From assembly GCF_051535215.1 (NCBI RefSeq), contig NZ_JBPPLY010000005.1:124001-188000 (forward strand): a DNA stretch of 64,000 bases, given 5' to 3'. This DNA is from Nitrobacter sp051535215 (lineage in GTDB: Bacteria; Pseudomonadota; Alphaproteobacteria; Rhizobiales; Xanthobacteraceae). Within the stretch, counting starts at the first letter, position 1. Each line of letters opens with the position of its first letter. Below, piece by piece: positions 37,209 to 46,187 of the stretch. A program made the position numbers and the translations under genes. The notes beneath the pieces are model-generated. The model was not told where the DNA came from. It saw nothing but the letters and a program-made list of their open reading frames with translations, and searched no databases.

Positions 37209-37889
37209 ATGCGTACTTTAAATAATTGCAGGATTCTCGCCACTACCTCTCTCGTCGCAGCGGCGCTGGTGACGGCGGGATTCGGGACAGCCGGAGCGGC
37301 CGATCCGACCGGCGACTGGCGCGTTGCCGACGGCGTCGCCAATATTCGCGTTGCCGAATGCAATGGCGCGATGTGGGGAGTCGTCTCCTGGGAGAAGCAG
37401 CCCGGCGGCGTCGATCAGAACAATCCGGACGCCTCGAAGAGGAGCCGCCCGACGCTCGGAATGCCAATTCTTCTGGAAATGAAAAAGAAGAAACCGGAGA
37501 AGGAGGAGTGGGACGGTCAGGTCTATAATGCCAAGGACGGCAAAACCTATGAGTCCTCGATCAAACTGACATCGCCGGATCAACTCGAGATCGAAGGCTG
37601 CGTGCTCGGTATCCTGTGCGGCGGCGAGACATGGACCCGCGTGGCGGGTCCGATTCCCAGCAGTCCGTCCAACAATCCTGCTACCAGCCCTGCCCACCCT
37701 ACCGCCAAAGGCGCACCGAAACCGGGCACGGCACCGAAAGCAGGCATGGCAAAGACCAACGCGCCGAAGGCACAGGCCAGGACCACCGGTCAGAAGACAG
37801 CCACCGCCACGACCCCGGATGACCCCGTGGGCGATATCTGTCTACTTCCCGACATTGCGGGGGCGGCCCATGAGGGCGGGCTGAAATAG
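37209..37889 (+). CDS. DUF2147-domain exported protein
   Basis: From ATG 37209 (AGGA 6 bp upstream) a 226-residue protein with a signal segment (TTSLVAAALVTAGFGTAGAA). The DUF2147 domain follows: DPTGDWRVADGVANIRVAEC, MWGVVSWEKQPGG, LLEMKKKKPEKEEWDGQVYN and LEIEGCVLGILCGGETW. A Thr/Pro/Ala/Lys-rich tail follows. DUF2147 proteins are small extracytoplasmic proteins of unknown role. ATG 37185 would add eight residues before the signal. The 3' end overlaps the end of hpnN on the other strand by 48 bp. Confidence 0.82.
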   Translation: MRTLNNCRILATTSLVAAALVTAGFGTAGAADPTGDWRVADGVANIRVAECNGAMWGVVSWEKQPGGVDQNNPDASKRSRPTLGMPILLEMKKKKPEKEEWDGQVYNAKDGKTYESSIKLTSPDQLEIEGCVLGILCGGETWTRVAGPIPSSPSNNPATSPAHPTAKGAPKPGTAPKAGMAKTNAPKAQARTTGQKTATATTPDDPVGDICLLPDIAGAAHEGGLK

Positions 37890-40427
37890 CAGCACGGCTG
37901 CAAGCGTCGTGACGAGCGACAAAGCCAGCAGCTTGCCCATGCTCGCCGTGCCGGGATGGCTCGACAGCCACAGGCTGCCGAACGCGGTCGCGGTGGTCAG
38001 CGCGCTGAAGAAGATTGCCCGCGTCAGGCTCGATTGCAGCAGATTCGTCCTGCCGGAACGCCAGGCGGTGACGTAGTATATCTTGAACGCCACGCCGACG
38101 CCGAGCAGCAGCGGCAGCGCGACGATGTTGGCGAAGTTGAGCGGAAGCCCGATCAGGACGCAGATCTCCAGCGTCACCGCCCCCGCGACCAGCAAGGGGA
38201 CCAGCGTCAGCAACACGTCAGTGATTCGGCGCAGCGCCAGCCAAAGCAGGATGCTGATCGAGGCCAGGGCCCACAGCCCCGCCTCGATAAATGCCTTCAC
38301 GATGGTGTCTCCCGATTTGAGAATCGATACCGGTCCGCCGATCGCGGTGGGCTCGGCGGCGAGCACGGCACTGGCAAACTTGCGCAGCGTATCATTGTTG
38401 TCCGGATCGCCGCGCGGCAACGCTTCGACACGCATGACGCCGTCGCTCTTCCAGAGCTTCACGAAATCCGGCGGCAGGGATTTCAGGCTGATCGGTTCAG
38501 CCTTCAATGAACTGCGGATCTGCTCGAACATCAGCTTGAGCGGTTCGACGAACATGGCCTGAACTTTTTCGCGCGTCGCCTCGTTCGACTCGGCCAACCG
38601 GGTCAGATCGTCGGCCAGTCGCTTCGCGGCCGTAGCGCCCGGCCCCTGATTGCCGCCAGCGGCCTTGCGCAGGCTGTCGGCGGCCTCCTTCAGCGCACTG
38701 ACATTCTCCCCGTCGGAGGGTGGCGGGTCGATCGAATCCGGATTGAGCGCGGGACCGAGAACCTTAGCGCCCTGCGCGATCAGCTTGAGTTTCTCCGGCT
38801 GGTCGGCGGGAACAAAGCTGTCGAGCCCCCTGGTGCGTGCGACTTCCGGCACCTTGGCGAGCCGGGCCTCGACCTGCTTTGCTTCCTGCTCGGACTTGAC
38901 CATCACGTTGATGGCGTTCGCGCCGGTCTCCGGATCTTTCCGCAAATCCAGATACGTCGCGATCGATTCGACTTTCGTGCTCCTCAGGTGGATCGGATTG
39001 AAATCGAACCGCAGGAAGTAGAGCGCGGGTGATCCGAGAATCACGACGGCCAGCGTACTGACGATGATCGCCACGCGATACTTTTCGAGGAAATGATCGA
39101 GCGGCGCCAGAAACGCGTAGCCGACCGGATCTTTCTCGCCAGGCGGATTCAGAAGACGCAGCAACGCCGGAAGCACGGTGATGCTTGCAAAAAAGGCGAC
39201 CAGCATGCCGACGCCGGCGATCTTGCCGAGTTCCGAAACGCCTTTGTAATCGGTCGGCAGAAACGACAGGAAGCCCGCCGCCGTGGCCATGGCCGCCAGC
39301 GACAGCGGCACCGCCGAACGCTTCGCCGCGATCAGCAACGCCGCTTCCAGATCGTCGGTCTTGAAGCGTTCGGAGCGATAGCGGACGCTGTACTGGATTC
39401 CGAAATCGACGCCCAGTCCGACGAACAGGACGGCGAACGCGATCGACAGAAGATTGAGCGACGTCACCATCATGAGACCGACCGCCGTCGTGATGGCGAG
39501 CCCGATGAACAGCGTCACGAACACCGCGAAGATGATCTTCGGCGAGCGCAGCGCCAGCCAGAGAATCAACAGCACCACCAGCACCGTGCCGATGCCGTTG
39601 ACGACCGCGCCCTCCTGCACGGTGGCGAATTCCTCGTTGGCGATCGGAACCGGTCCGGTCAGGCGGACACGGGCGCCGAACTTGCCGGCGATATCCAGAT
39701 CGGTGGCGGCTTGGCGGATCGCGTCGGTGGCGTCCTTGCCGGGTTCCAGCGCGTTGAAATCGAGGTACGGCTTGACCTGAATCAGCACGCGGCGATCGGA
39801 ATCGGTCAGCGGCTTGTCGCTGGCGAGTTCACGCCAGGAAAAAAAGCCATTCCCCTTGGTCAGGACGTCCTCGATGCTCTGGGCGATCTGCGAGAACGGC
39901 CGCGCCGTGCTGTCCAGCGCGAACTGCCCCCGTTTCAGGCCCACGAGCGCTGTTTCGAGCGCCCCCGTCAGCCCGCGCAAACTCGGATCGCCGGCCATGA
40001 TCTCGACAAGCGGTGCGGCCTCGCTGAATTGACCGGTGATCTGCCTGACCTCGTCGGTCGGCAGGAAAAGCAGGCCGTTTCGTTCAAAAAACGGACCGCC
40101 CCCGAGTTGCTGAACGGCTTCGAAATGATTGTGGTCGCCGGCGAGCTTCGCCGTCAGCAGGGTGCCGGCCGCTCCCGCAAACTCGGCTGTCGGAGCCTCC
40201 ACGACCGCAAGGATCAGCCTTTCCTGGTCAAACGCTTTCTCGAAAGCGATGTCGCGCTGCCGCCAATCCAGGTTGGGAGAGATCAACCTATTGATATCAG
40301 TATTGATTTCAAAATTTCTTGCGGTATATAAGACTGCTCCGGCCGCCAGCACGATCGCGACCAACGCAGTAACCAGGGCAAATCGTGTGCAAGCCTTAAC
40401 GATTGAAACAACTATACCTGTCAGCAC
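37842..40427 (-). CDS. hpnN: HpnN, RND/MMPL-type hopanoid transporter
   Basis: Inner-membrane exporter that moves hopanoids to the outer membrane, 861 residues. It has two halves of about six helices, each following a large periplasmic loop (first loop about residues 40-240, second about 450-670). The MMPL signature region LLSIAFAVLFVGLGVDFGIQ and the mirrored NIVALPLLLGVGVAFKIYYV contain the usual Gly/Asp-rich helix-4 and helix-10 elements. The N-terminus VKACTRFALVTALVAIVLAA is a first helix. It is minus strand, divergent from ispH, inside the hopanoid cluster, which separates it from generic MMPL exporters. The C-terminus overlaps the DUF2147 gene. Confidence 0.9.
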   Translation of the reverse strand: MLTGIVVSIVKACTRFALVTALVAIVLAAGAVLYTARNFEINTDINRLISPNLDWRQRDIAFEKAFDQERLILAVVEAPTAEFAGAAGTLLTAKLAGDHNHFEAVQQLGGGPFFERNGLLFLPTDEVRQITGQFSEAAPLVEIMAGDPSLRGLTGALETALVGLKRGQFALDSTARPFSQIAQSIEDVLTKGNGFFSWRELASDKPLTDSDRRVLIQVKPYLDFNALEPGKDATDAIRQAATDLDIAGKFGARVRLTGPVPIANEEFATVQEGAVVNGIGTVLVVLLILWLALRSPKIIFAVFVTLFIGLAITTAVGLMMVTSLNLLSIAFAVLFVGLGVDFGIQYSVRYRSERFKTDDLEAALLIAAKRSAVPLSLAAMATAAGFLSFLPTDYKGVSELGKIAGVGMLVAFFASITVLPALLRLLNPPGEKDPVGYAFLAPLDHFLEKYRVAIIVSTLAVVILGSPALYFLRFDFNPIHLRSTKVESIATYLDLRKDPETGANAINVMVKSEQEAKQVEARLAKVPEVARTRGLDSFVPADQPEKLKLIAQGAKVLGPALNPDSIDPPPSDGENVSALKEAADSLRKAAGGNQGPGATAAKRLADDLTRLAESNEATREKVQAMFVEPLKLMFEQIRSSLKAEPISLKSLPPDFVKLWKSDGVMRVEALPRGDPDNNDTLRKFASAVLAAEPTAIGGPVSILKSGDTIVKAFIEAGLWALASISILLWLALRRITDVLLTLVPLLVAGAVTLEICVLIGLPLNFANIVALPLLLGVGVAFKIYYVTAWRSGRTNLLQSSLTRAIFFSALTTATAFGSLWLSSHPGTASMGKLLALSLVTTLAAVLLFQPALMGRPRNVGK

Positions 40428-40872
40428 GTTCTTTCTTTCTGCTACCGCAATACGTAAAAGACACCGAATTCCGGTCCGATTCTTCCGCCTGATCTAGTGG
40501 TTTTGTACCCTGTTGTCTTCAGAAGCTTGGACAAATGGCCACGGTTTTGATTGGGGATGATTGCCGGATGATTCGGCTTGAAGTCGGTCGCCTTGATATA
40601 AGGCCGACGGATAGATGACAAAGTGACGAACAGGTGAGGCTTCAAAGCCGATGCTGTATCATAATACCGGGATACGCTTTCCGGCATGGATTCAGCGACC
40701 GAACGTCCGCCTAGAGGCTTTTTTGCCCGGATTCATGGCCCTGTAAGTCATAGCGAGTTCCCGGGACGCGCCCCTTAGATTAAACACCTGTGACTTTTCT
40801 TGAAGACAAGTGTGATTTTAAGACGAAAACGTTCGGACTATATGGAGCTAGGTATAATGCGTAAGGTGCAAA
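40428..40872. other. Intergenic promoter region between hpnN and ispH
   Basis: A 445-bp stretch with no credible gene between divergent hpnN and ispH. A perfect TATAAT is at 40853-40858, 15 bp before the ispH TTG. No good -35 hexamer is found at the right distance. The frame 40442-40687 (minus) lacks protein-like features and is rejected. Confidence 0.45.
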
Positions 40873-41817
40873 TTGACTGACGTTCGCCCAATTGAAATTC
40901 TTCTGGCGCAACCGCGGGGATTCTGCGCGGGGGTGGTGCGCGCGATCGAGATCGTAGAGCGCGCGCTGGAAAAGTACGGAGCGCCGGTATACGTCCGCCA
41001 CGAGATCGTTCACAACAAGTACGTCGTCGAAGGCCTCAAGAACAAAGGTGCGATCTTCGTCGAGGATCTGTCCGAGGTTCCGCCGAAAGCCGTCACCGTG
41101 TTCAGCGCTCACGGCGTCGCGCGCAGCGTGGAAGAAGAGGCTGCCACGCGCGGTTTGCCGGTGCTCAATGCCACCTGCCCGCTGGTCAGCAAGGTCCACA
41201 ACCAGGGCAAACGCTACGTATCGAAGGGACGGACCCTGATTTTGATCGGCCACGCCGGCCATCCCGAGGTCGAGGGAACCATGGGACAGGTTTCCGGTCC
41301 AGTTTTGCTGGTTCAGGACGTCGATGATGTTGCGGCCCTGACGTTGCCCGCCGACACCCCGGTCGCCTATATCACCCAGACGACGCTCAGCGTCGACGAT
41401 ACCAAGGATATCATCCTCGCGCTTCAGCAGCGTTTTACGGATATCCAGGGCCCTGACACGCGGGATATCTGCTATGCAACGCAGAATCGGCAATCCGCGG
41501 TCAGAGATCTCAGTAAGCTGGTGGATGTCATCCTGGTTGTCGGAGCAACCAATAGTTCAAATTCTAATCGGCTGCGCGAAATCGGCACCGAAGTCGGAGT
41601 TGCAAGTTATCTCATCTCCGACGGAAGCGAACTCAACGCGGAGTGGGTGAAGGACGCGAAAACCGTGGGCATCACCGCTGGCGCCTCCGCGCCGGAAGTG
41701 CTTGTCGATGACGTCATCGAGGCCTTGAGGCGCATAGGGCCGGTGGCTGTCTCGGTGCTGCCGGGGCGCGAAGAAAACATCGAATTCCGGCTTCCATCCG
41801 AACTCACCTCAGCCTGA
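40873..41817 (+). CDS. ispH: 4-hydroxy-3-methylbut-2-enyl diphosphate reductase
   Basis: Last enzyme of the MEP pathway, reducing HMBPP to IPP and DMAPP, the building blocks for squalene and hopanoids. The 314-residue protein has the three cluster cysteines Cys18 (PRGFCAGV), Cys102 (NATCPLVSKVH) and Cys200 (DICYATQNRQ), plus VRHEIVHNKYVVEGLKNKGA and SNSNRLREI. It begins at a TTG codon; no ATG or GTG is in frame nearby, and AAGG lies just upstream. It is divergent from hpnN and 45 bp ahead of hpnH. Confidence 0.94.
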   Translation: MTDVRPIEILLAQPRGFCAGVVRAIEIVERALEKYGAPVYVRHEIVHNKYVVEGLKNKGAIFVEDLSEVPPKAVTVFSAHGVARSVEEEAATRGLPVLNATCPLVSKVHNQGKRYVSKGRTLILIGHAGHPEVEGTMGQVSGPVLLVQDVDDVAALTLPADTPVAYITQTTLSVDDTKDIILALQQRFTDIQGPDTRDICYATQNRQSAVRDLSKLVDVILVVGATNSSNSNRLREIGTEVGVASYLISDGSELNAEWVKDAKTVGITAGASAPEVLVDDVIEALRRIGPVAVSVLPGREENIEFRLPSELTSA

Positions 41818-41862
41818 TCCCTTTCAAATTTCAGACTGGTAACTCCAGAAAGAACACTTGTG

Positions 41863-43032
41863 ATGGCAATACCGTTTTTTAAGGAACTGAAGATCGGCGG
41901 TTATCTGATCAAGCAGAAGCTGATGGGCCGCAAGCGCTATCCGCTGGTGCTGATGCTCGAGCCGCTGTTCCGCTGCAATCTCGCCTGCGCCGGATGCGGC
42001 AAGATCGATTATCCCGATGCGATTTTGAACCGCCGCATGACCGCCCAGGAATGCTGGGACGCCGCAGAGGAATGCGGCGCGCCGATGGTCGCCATTCCCG
42101 GCGGCGAGCCGTTGATCCACAAGGAGATCGGCGAGATCGTGCGCGGACTTGTCGCGCGCAAGAAGTTCGTCTCGCTCTGCACCAACGCGCTGCTTTTGGA
42201 GAAGAAGCTCGATCTGTTCGAGCCCTCCCCGTACCTGTTCTTCTCGGTCCATCTCGATGGCCTGAAGGAGCACCACGACAAGTCGGTGTGTCAGGCAGGC
42301 GTGTTCGACCGCGCGGTCTCCGCGATCAAGGCGGCCAAGGCGCGCGGCTTCACTGTCAACGTCAACTGCACGGTGTTCGACGGCTATCCTGCCGAGGACA
42401 TCGCGGCTTTCCTCGACTTCTGCGCGGAACTCGGCGTCGGCGTTTCGATCTCGCCCGGCTACGCCTATGAGCGCGCACCGGATCAGGAGCACTTCCTGAA
42501 CCGGACCAAGACCAAGAAACTGTTCCGCGATGTGTTCGCACTCGGCAGGGGCAAGAAGTGGAGTTTCATGCACTCCGGCCTGTTCCTCGACTTTCTGGCC
42601 GGCAATCAGGAATATCATTGCACGCCATGGGGAATGCCGGCGCGCAATATCTTCGGATGGCAGAAGCCCTGCTACCTGCTCGGCGAGGGCTACACCAAGA
42701 CCTTCAAGGAACTGATGGACACCACCGACTGGGACTCCTACGGCACCGGCAAGTACGAAAAATGCGCCAACTGCATGGCGCATTGCGGTTACGAGCCGAC
42801 CGCCGCCACCGCGGCGCTGAACAATCCGCTCAAGACCATGTGGGTGGCGCTGCGCGGCGTCCAAACCACGGGGCCGATGGCGCCGGAAATCGATCTCAGC
42901 AAGCAGCGTCCGGCGCAGTACATCTTTGCCGAGCAGGTGCAGAAGAAGCTGTCGGAGATCCGCAAGGATGAAGTCGCGGCCGCCGCCGCAAAACAGGCGG
43001 CCAAGGAGCAGAAGGCTTCCACCGCGGCGTGA
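41863..43032 (+). CDS. hpnH: HpnH, radical SAM adenosylhopane synthase
   Basis: Radical SAM enzyme that couples a 5'-deoxyadenosyl radical to diploptene to give adenosylhopane, the first C35 hopanoid. From ATG 41863 the 389-residue protein has the cluster motif Cys38-Cys42-Cys45 (RCNLACAGC), GGEPLIHKEIGEIV, FFSVHLDGLKEHHDKSVCQ and the SISPGYAYERAPDQEHFL region. The C-terminal TGKYEKCANCMAHCGYEPTA holds further cysteines. GTG 41860 is a one-codon alternative. It follows ispH by 45 bp; a strong hairpin after the stop likely ends the transcript. Confidence 0.95.
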   Translation: MAIPFFKELKIGGYLIKQKLMGRKRYPLVLMLEPLFRCNLACAGCGKIDYPDAILNRRMTAQECWDAAEECGAPMVAIPGGEPLIHKEIGEIVRGLVARKKFVSLCTNALLLEKKLDLFEPSPYLFFSVHLDGLKEHHDKSVCQAGVFDRAVSAIKAAKARGFTVNVNCTVFDGYPAEDIAAFLDFCAELGVGVSISPGYAYERAPDQEHFLNRTKTKKLFRDVFALGRGKKWSFMHSGLFLDFLAGNQEYHCTPWGMPARNIFGWQKPCYLLGEGYTKTFKELMDTTDWDSYGTGKYEKCANCMAHCGYEPTAATAALNNPLKTMWVALRGVQTTGPMAPEIDLSKQRPAQYIFAEQVQKKLSEIRKDEVAAAAAKQAAKEQKASTAA

Positions 43033-43089
43033 GCGCCGCGACTTGCGGGGTCGACGCGTCAAAGGCGTCGCGTCACAGGTGCCTAATAT

Positions 43090-43133
43090 GACAATGGCGC
43101 TGGAGATCGTCTCTCCGGCGCCATTGTCGTTTT
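43090..43133 (+). terminator. Rho-independent terminator after hpnH
   Basis: GACAATGGCGCTGGAGA (from 43090) pairs with TCTCCGGCGCCATTGTC (ending 43128), a stem of about 17 bp with one or two mismatches and a short TCGT loop. GTTTTC follows. It lies 57 bp after the hpnH stop and would end the ispH-hpnH transcript. Confidence 0.75.
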
Positions 43134-43154
43134 CAGGAACAAAAATGCAGAACT

Positions 43155-43275
43155 AGAGCCTTTCCACTTCTGACGGAATCAAAAGCTGGGCCCTATGTTT
43201 TTGATTTGACGTGCTTTCTTTGCGCAAACAGGCGGGTCAAACCCGAGGACATGCTTCGCTAAAACGCGATAGAGT
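43155..43275. repeat. Dispersed bipartite repeat, degraded copy
   Basis: Reads AGAGCCTTTCCACTTCTGAC then GGAATCAAAAGCTGGGCCCT, TTTTTGATTTGACG and a poorly matched tail ending CTTCGCTAAAACGCGAT. It resembles the copies at 2160 and 43370 but the hairpin is imperfect and the tail is altered. Confidence 0.55.
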
Positions 43276-43370
43276 CTGTTTCAACTGCGTTGAATTAGAC
43301 TCCTCGCTTATCTTTTTGTTTGAACCTCATTTTTTCCGAAAACGGTTTCCACTTTTCGGGATCATATCTA
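43270..43370. repeat. Hairpin repeat AGTCTG...AGACT with a confirmed-type tail
   Basis: AGTCTGTTTCAAC and GTTGAATTAGACT form a hairpin with one mismatch, and a tail reading TTTTTTCCGAAAACGGTTTCCACTTTTCGGGATCAT follows. The hairpin matches the family seen at 35649-35676 in its outer bases but not its inner ones. Confidence 0.6.
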
Positions 43371-43471
43371 GAGCCTTTTCCGCTTCTGACGGAGTCAGAA
43401 GCGGGCTCTATGATTTTGATTAACACATTTTCTCACGCGAACCGGCCCCACTTCGCTCGAAAACGCTCTAG
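43370..43471. repeat. Dispersed bipartite palindromic repeat, intact copy
   Basis: AGAGCC...CCGCTTCTGAC-GGA-GTCAGAAGCGG...GGCTCT is a perfect stem with a GGA loop. TATGATTTTGATTAACACATTTTC and the conserved CGCGAACCGG then CCACTTCGCTCGAAAACGCTCTAG follow. It is the best-preserved copy with this hairpin type in the window. Confidence 0.8.
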
Positions 43472-43478
43472 CGGACGA

Positions 43479-44213
43479 TCAGATATCCGCCGGGACGAGG
43501 CTCCCCCCGCCCAGTAGAAAGCCGCGGCAGCCGCGCAACGAGCGCAGCGCCCGATTGAAGTCGATTCCGGTGGACACCAGCGCCCGCAAGGTCAACGGGT
43601 TTCGCGCAAGGCCACCGATCACCTTTTTCAGGTCGATGTTTCCGTTCGGCTTGATGGCACTGCGGGCAATCGCCGGTAGCGCTCGCGTTGCCGGGTCGCT
43701 GATCACCCGTAAGGCAGCGAAGGGAAGCCCCGCTTTAGTGGCATAGGCGGCCGCGATGTGGCTTTCCATGTCGACAGCAGAGGCGCCCGTCGCGGCATGG
43801 AGCGCCGCCTTCCCGGCCTGTCCCACGACGACCTGCTCGACGCCGGCGAGCCCGGCACGCACCACTTTCTGACCGCCAAGGCCGGAGCCATCAATCAGTT
43901 CCTCGCTGAGGGCGAGGCCCGCCTGCCAGCGCGAGACACCGTCCACGACGTCGGTTGCGACCACGACATCTCCGGACTCCAGGGACGGATCGAGCCCACC
44001 GGCGACGCCGAAGCTGATGACGCCGCGAACCGTGGCCGGATCGAAGCTCGCGAGAAGCGTGCGCAATTGCCGGGGATTGCTACTGCTGCAAATGACAGTC
44101 ATGCCCGGCCCCGCGGCGATGCGGGCTTCCTGAACCAGACCGGTCACGATCAATACCGGCCGCGGGTCAAAGGTATCACCCGCGGATACGTCGGTCGCCG
44201 CCCCCAAATTCAC
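43479..44213 (-). CDS. hpnG: HpnG, hopanoid nucleoside phosphorylase
   Basis: Removes adenine from adenosylhopane to give ribosylhopane (phosphorylase/MTA-SAH nucleosidase fold). From GTG 44213 the protein is 244 residues. It contains PVLIVTGLVQEARIAAGPGM, SFGVAGGLDPSLESGDVVVA, the nucleoside-binding GASAVDMESHIAAAYATKAG and VISDPATRALP. The GTG overlaps the shc stop by 4 bp (GTGA), so it is translationally coupled. The minus-strand frame continues to 44360 in the shc sequence, and that longer start is rejected. Confidence 0.9.
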   Translation of the reverse strand: MNLGAATDVSAGDTFDPRPVLIVTGLVQEARIAAGPGMTVICSSSNPRQLRTLLASFDPATVRGVISFGVAGGLDPSLESGDVVVATDVVDGVSRWQAGLALSEELIDGSGLGGQKVVRAGLAGVEQVVVGQAGKAALHAATGASAVDMESHIAAAYATKAGLPFAALRVISDPATRALPAIARSAIKPNGNIDLKKVIGGLARNPLTLRALVSTGIDFNRALRSLRGCRGFLLGGGSLVPADI

Positions 44214-46174
44214 ATCCCGACCCCTACCACCTTGCTGTTGGTGCTTCTCAAATTCCGATACCGCGCCAGCGCCCAGAGCGGGAAGAACTTGGAGTAGCCA
44301 TGGTACCGCAGATAAAACACCCGTGGGAACCCCGTCGCCGTGTAACGCTGCTCGTCCCACAGTCCTTTTTTGGTCTGTGTGGCTATTAGGTACTTGATTC
44401 CCCGGGCCACAGCCACATTTTCGACTTCACCCGCGGCCATCAGGGCAAGCAGCGCCCAGGCCGTCTGCGAGGCCGTGGTCGGCGCGGGCTCGAATCCTTT
44501 GTAGTCCAGCCGGTAACTGATGGCATCCTCGCCCCAGCCGCCATCGGCGTTCTGAATCGACACCAGCCAGTCCACCGCCTTGCGTATCGCAGGGTCCTTG
44601 CGGTCGACGCCGGCGGCGTTGAGCGCACAGAGCACCGACCAGGTGCCGTAGATGTAGTTCAGGCCCCAGCGGCCGTACCAGGAGCCTTCCTTGAGCTGGG
44701 TCCGGCGCAGATAGTCGATGCCGGCCGCCATGACCGGACTGTCCTGAACGGTCTCGCCAAGCTGCGCCAGCATCGAGACACATCGGGCGGTGACGTCCTC
44801 GGTTGGCGGATCGAGCAGCGCCGCATGGTCCGAGAACGGGATGTTGTTGAGATAGTATTCGAGATTGTCGGCATCGAACGCCGCAAAGCCGCCGTCCCGG
44901 CTCTGCATACCCTCGATCCACTCGCGACCGCGCGCGATCGCCTCATTGTATTTGTCGCTCTGGTCGTTGCGCCGCGCCCGGTCCATCGCCATCACCACGA
45001 CCGCGGTGTCGTCGAGATCGGGATAGTGAGCGTTGGCGTACTGGAACGCCCAGCCGCCAGGCCGGACCTCCGGACGTTTAACAGCCCAGTCACCCCTGAG
45101 ATCGAGTTCCTGCTTCGGAAGCAGCCAGTCGAGGGCCTTGCCGGCACTGGTCAGCGAATCCGGCCCGCCCGCTTCGAGCAGCGCGTGAGCGGCAAGCGCA
45201 GTATCCCAGATCGGCGACACGCAGGGCTGGCAGTAGGCTTCCTCCTCGCCAATCACCAGAAGCTTGTCGATTCCACGCCGCGTTATCGCGCGCGGCGGAT
45301 GCTCGGGCGGATACCCCAACGCATCATACATCATCACCGTATTGACCATCGGCGGGAAGATCGCGCCGAGGCCGTCCTCGCCGTTGAGGCGCTCCTCGAC
45401 GAAGGCGATCGCCTTGTCCATCGCCCGCGCCCGGATCCGCTTGGGAAACAGCGGCTCGATCGTCCGCAAGATCCGGTCGATTCCGCTGAACAACGCAAAC
45501 CAGGCCGGGCTTTGATGGGGAGCACGCTTCGGCGTGCCGACCGTGGCCGGATCCTGAAGAAACAATTCGCGGATGCCGATGCCGCGCGGGTTGCGCGCGC
45601 GCGGCTTCAACGCCGCCAGCACCATCAGCGGCACCATGGTGGTGCGCGCCCAGTAGGATATCTTGTTGAGATGGAACGGCGACCACATCGGCAGCAGCAT
45701 GATCTCGACCGGGAGAACCGGAACGCTGCGCCATGTCAGCACTTCGAAGAACGAAAGCAGGAAACGGGTGAAGACGTTTACATTGGCCGCGCCGCCGCGT
45801 GACAGGATTGCCTCCCTTGCACGCGCCATGTGCGGCGCATCGACGGAATCGCCGATCATCTTCAGCGCGAAGTAGGCTTTCACGCTGGCGCTCATGTCGA
45901 ACGGTCCGTCATGCACCAGCGGCCAGCCGCCGTGCCTGCCCTGGATGCGGCGGAGGTAGACCGCGATCCTGGCTTCCAGCGCCGCATCGACCGGCTCGCC
46001 GAGATAGTGCCGCAGCAGGACGTATTCGGACGGGATGGTGGCGTCGGCCTCCAGCTCGAACACAAAGTGACCGTCCGACTGTTTGAGGTTCAGAAGACCC
46101 CGCGTGGCGGCGCCGATGCTGCTCCCGAGAGCGGCCTCGTCGATCGGCGCGGCTGTGGCGTTCACGGAGCTCAT
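44210..46174 (-). CDS. shc: Squalene-hopene cyclase (HpnF)
   Basis: Membrane-associated cyclase turning squalene into hopene/hopanol. From ATG 46174 (MSSVNATA) the 654-residue protein has the catalytic DLDDTA motif (Asp386, Asp388, Asp389 in this numbering) and multiple QW repeats (for example QSDGHFVFEL, QGRHGGWPLV, QSRDGGFAAFD, QNADGGWGEDA). The GLGAIFPPMVN and EEAYCQPCVSPIWDTAL strands are also typical. ATG 46198 inside hpnE would add eight residues; the shorter start resembles related Rhizobiales proteins. It sits between hpnE and hpnG. Confidence 0.96.
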   Translation of the reverse strand: MSSVNATAAPIDEAALGSSIGAATRGLLNLKQSDGHFVFELEADATIPSEYVLLRHYLGEPVDAALEARIAVYLRRIQGRHGGWPLVHDGPFDMSASVKAYFALKMIGDSVDAPHMARAREAILSRGGAANVNVFTRFLLSFFEVLTWRSVPVLPVEIMLLPMWSPFHLNKISYWARTTMVPLMVLAALKPRARNPRGIGIRELFLQDPATVGTPKRAPHQSPAWFALFSGIDRILRTIEPLFPKRIRARAMDKAIAFVEERLNGEDGLGAIFPPMVNTVMMYDALGYPPEHPPRAITRRGIDKLLVIGEEEAYCQPCVSPIWDTALAAHALLEAGGPDSLTSAGKALDWLLPKQELDLRGDWAVKRPEVRPGGWAFQYANAHYPDLDDTAVVVMAMDRARRNDQSDKYNEAIARGREWIEGMQSRDGGFAAFDADNLEYYLNNIPFSDHAALLDPPTEDVTARCVSMLAQLGETVQDSPVMAAGIDYLRRTQLKEGSWYGRWGLNYIYGTWSVLCALNAAGVDRKDPAIRKAVDWLVSIQNADGGWGEDAISYRLDYKGFEPAPTTASQTAWALLALMAAGEVENVAVARGIKYLIATQTKKGLWDEQRYTATGFPRVFYLRYHGYSKFFPLWALARYRNLRSTNSKVVGVGM

Positions 46175-46187
46175 GGCGGCTGACGTC

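Larger units (their letters stand above)
43033..43478. other. Intergenic region between convergent hpnH and hpnG, repeats only
   Basis: A 446-bp gap without a credible gene. It holds a strong terminator hairpin (43090-43128) and three adjoining dispersed-element copies or fragments (about 43155-43275, 43270-43370 and 43370-43471). Base composition is more AT-rich than the flanking genes. Confidence 0.7.
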
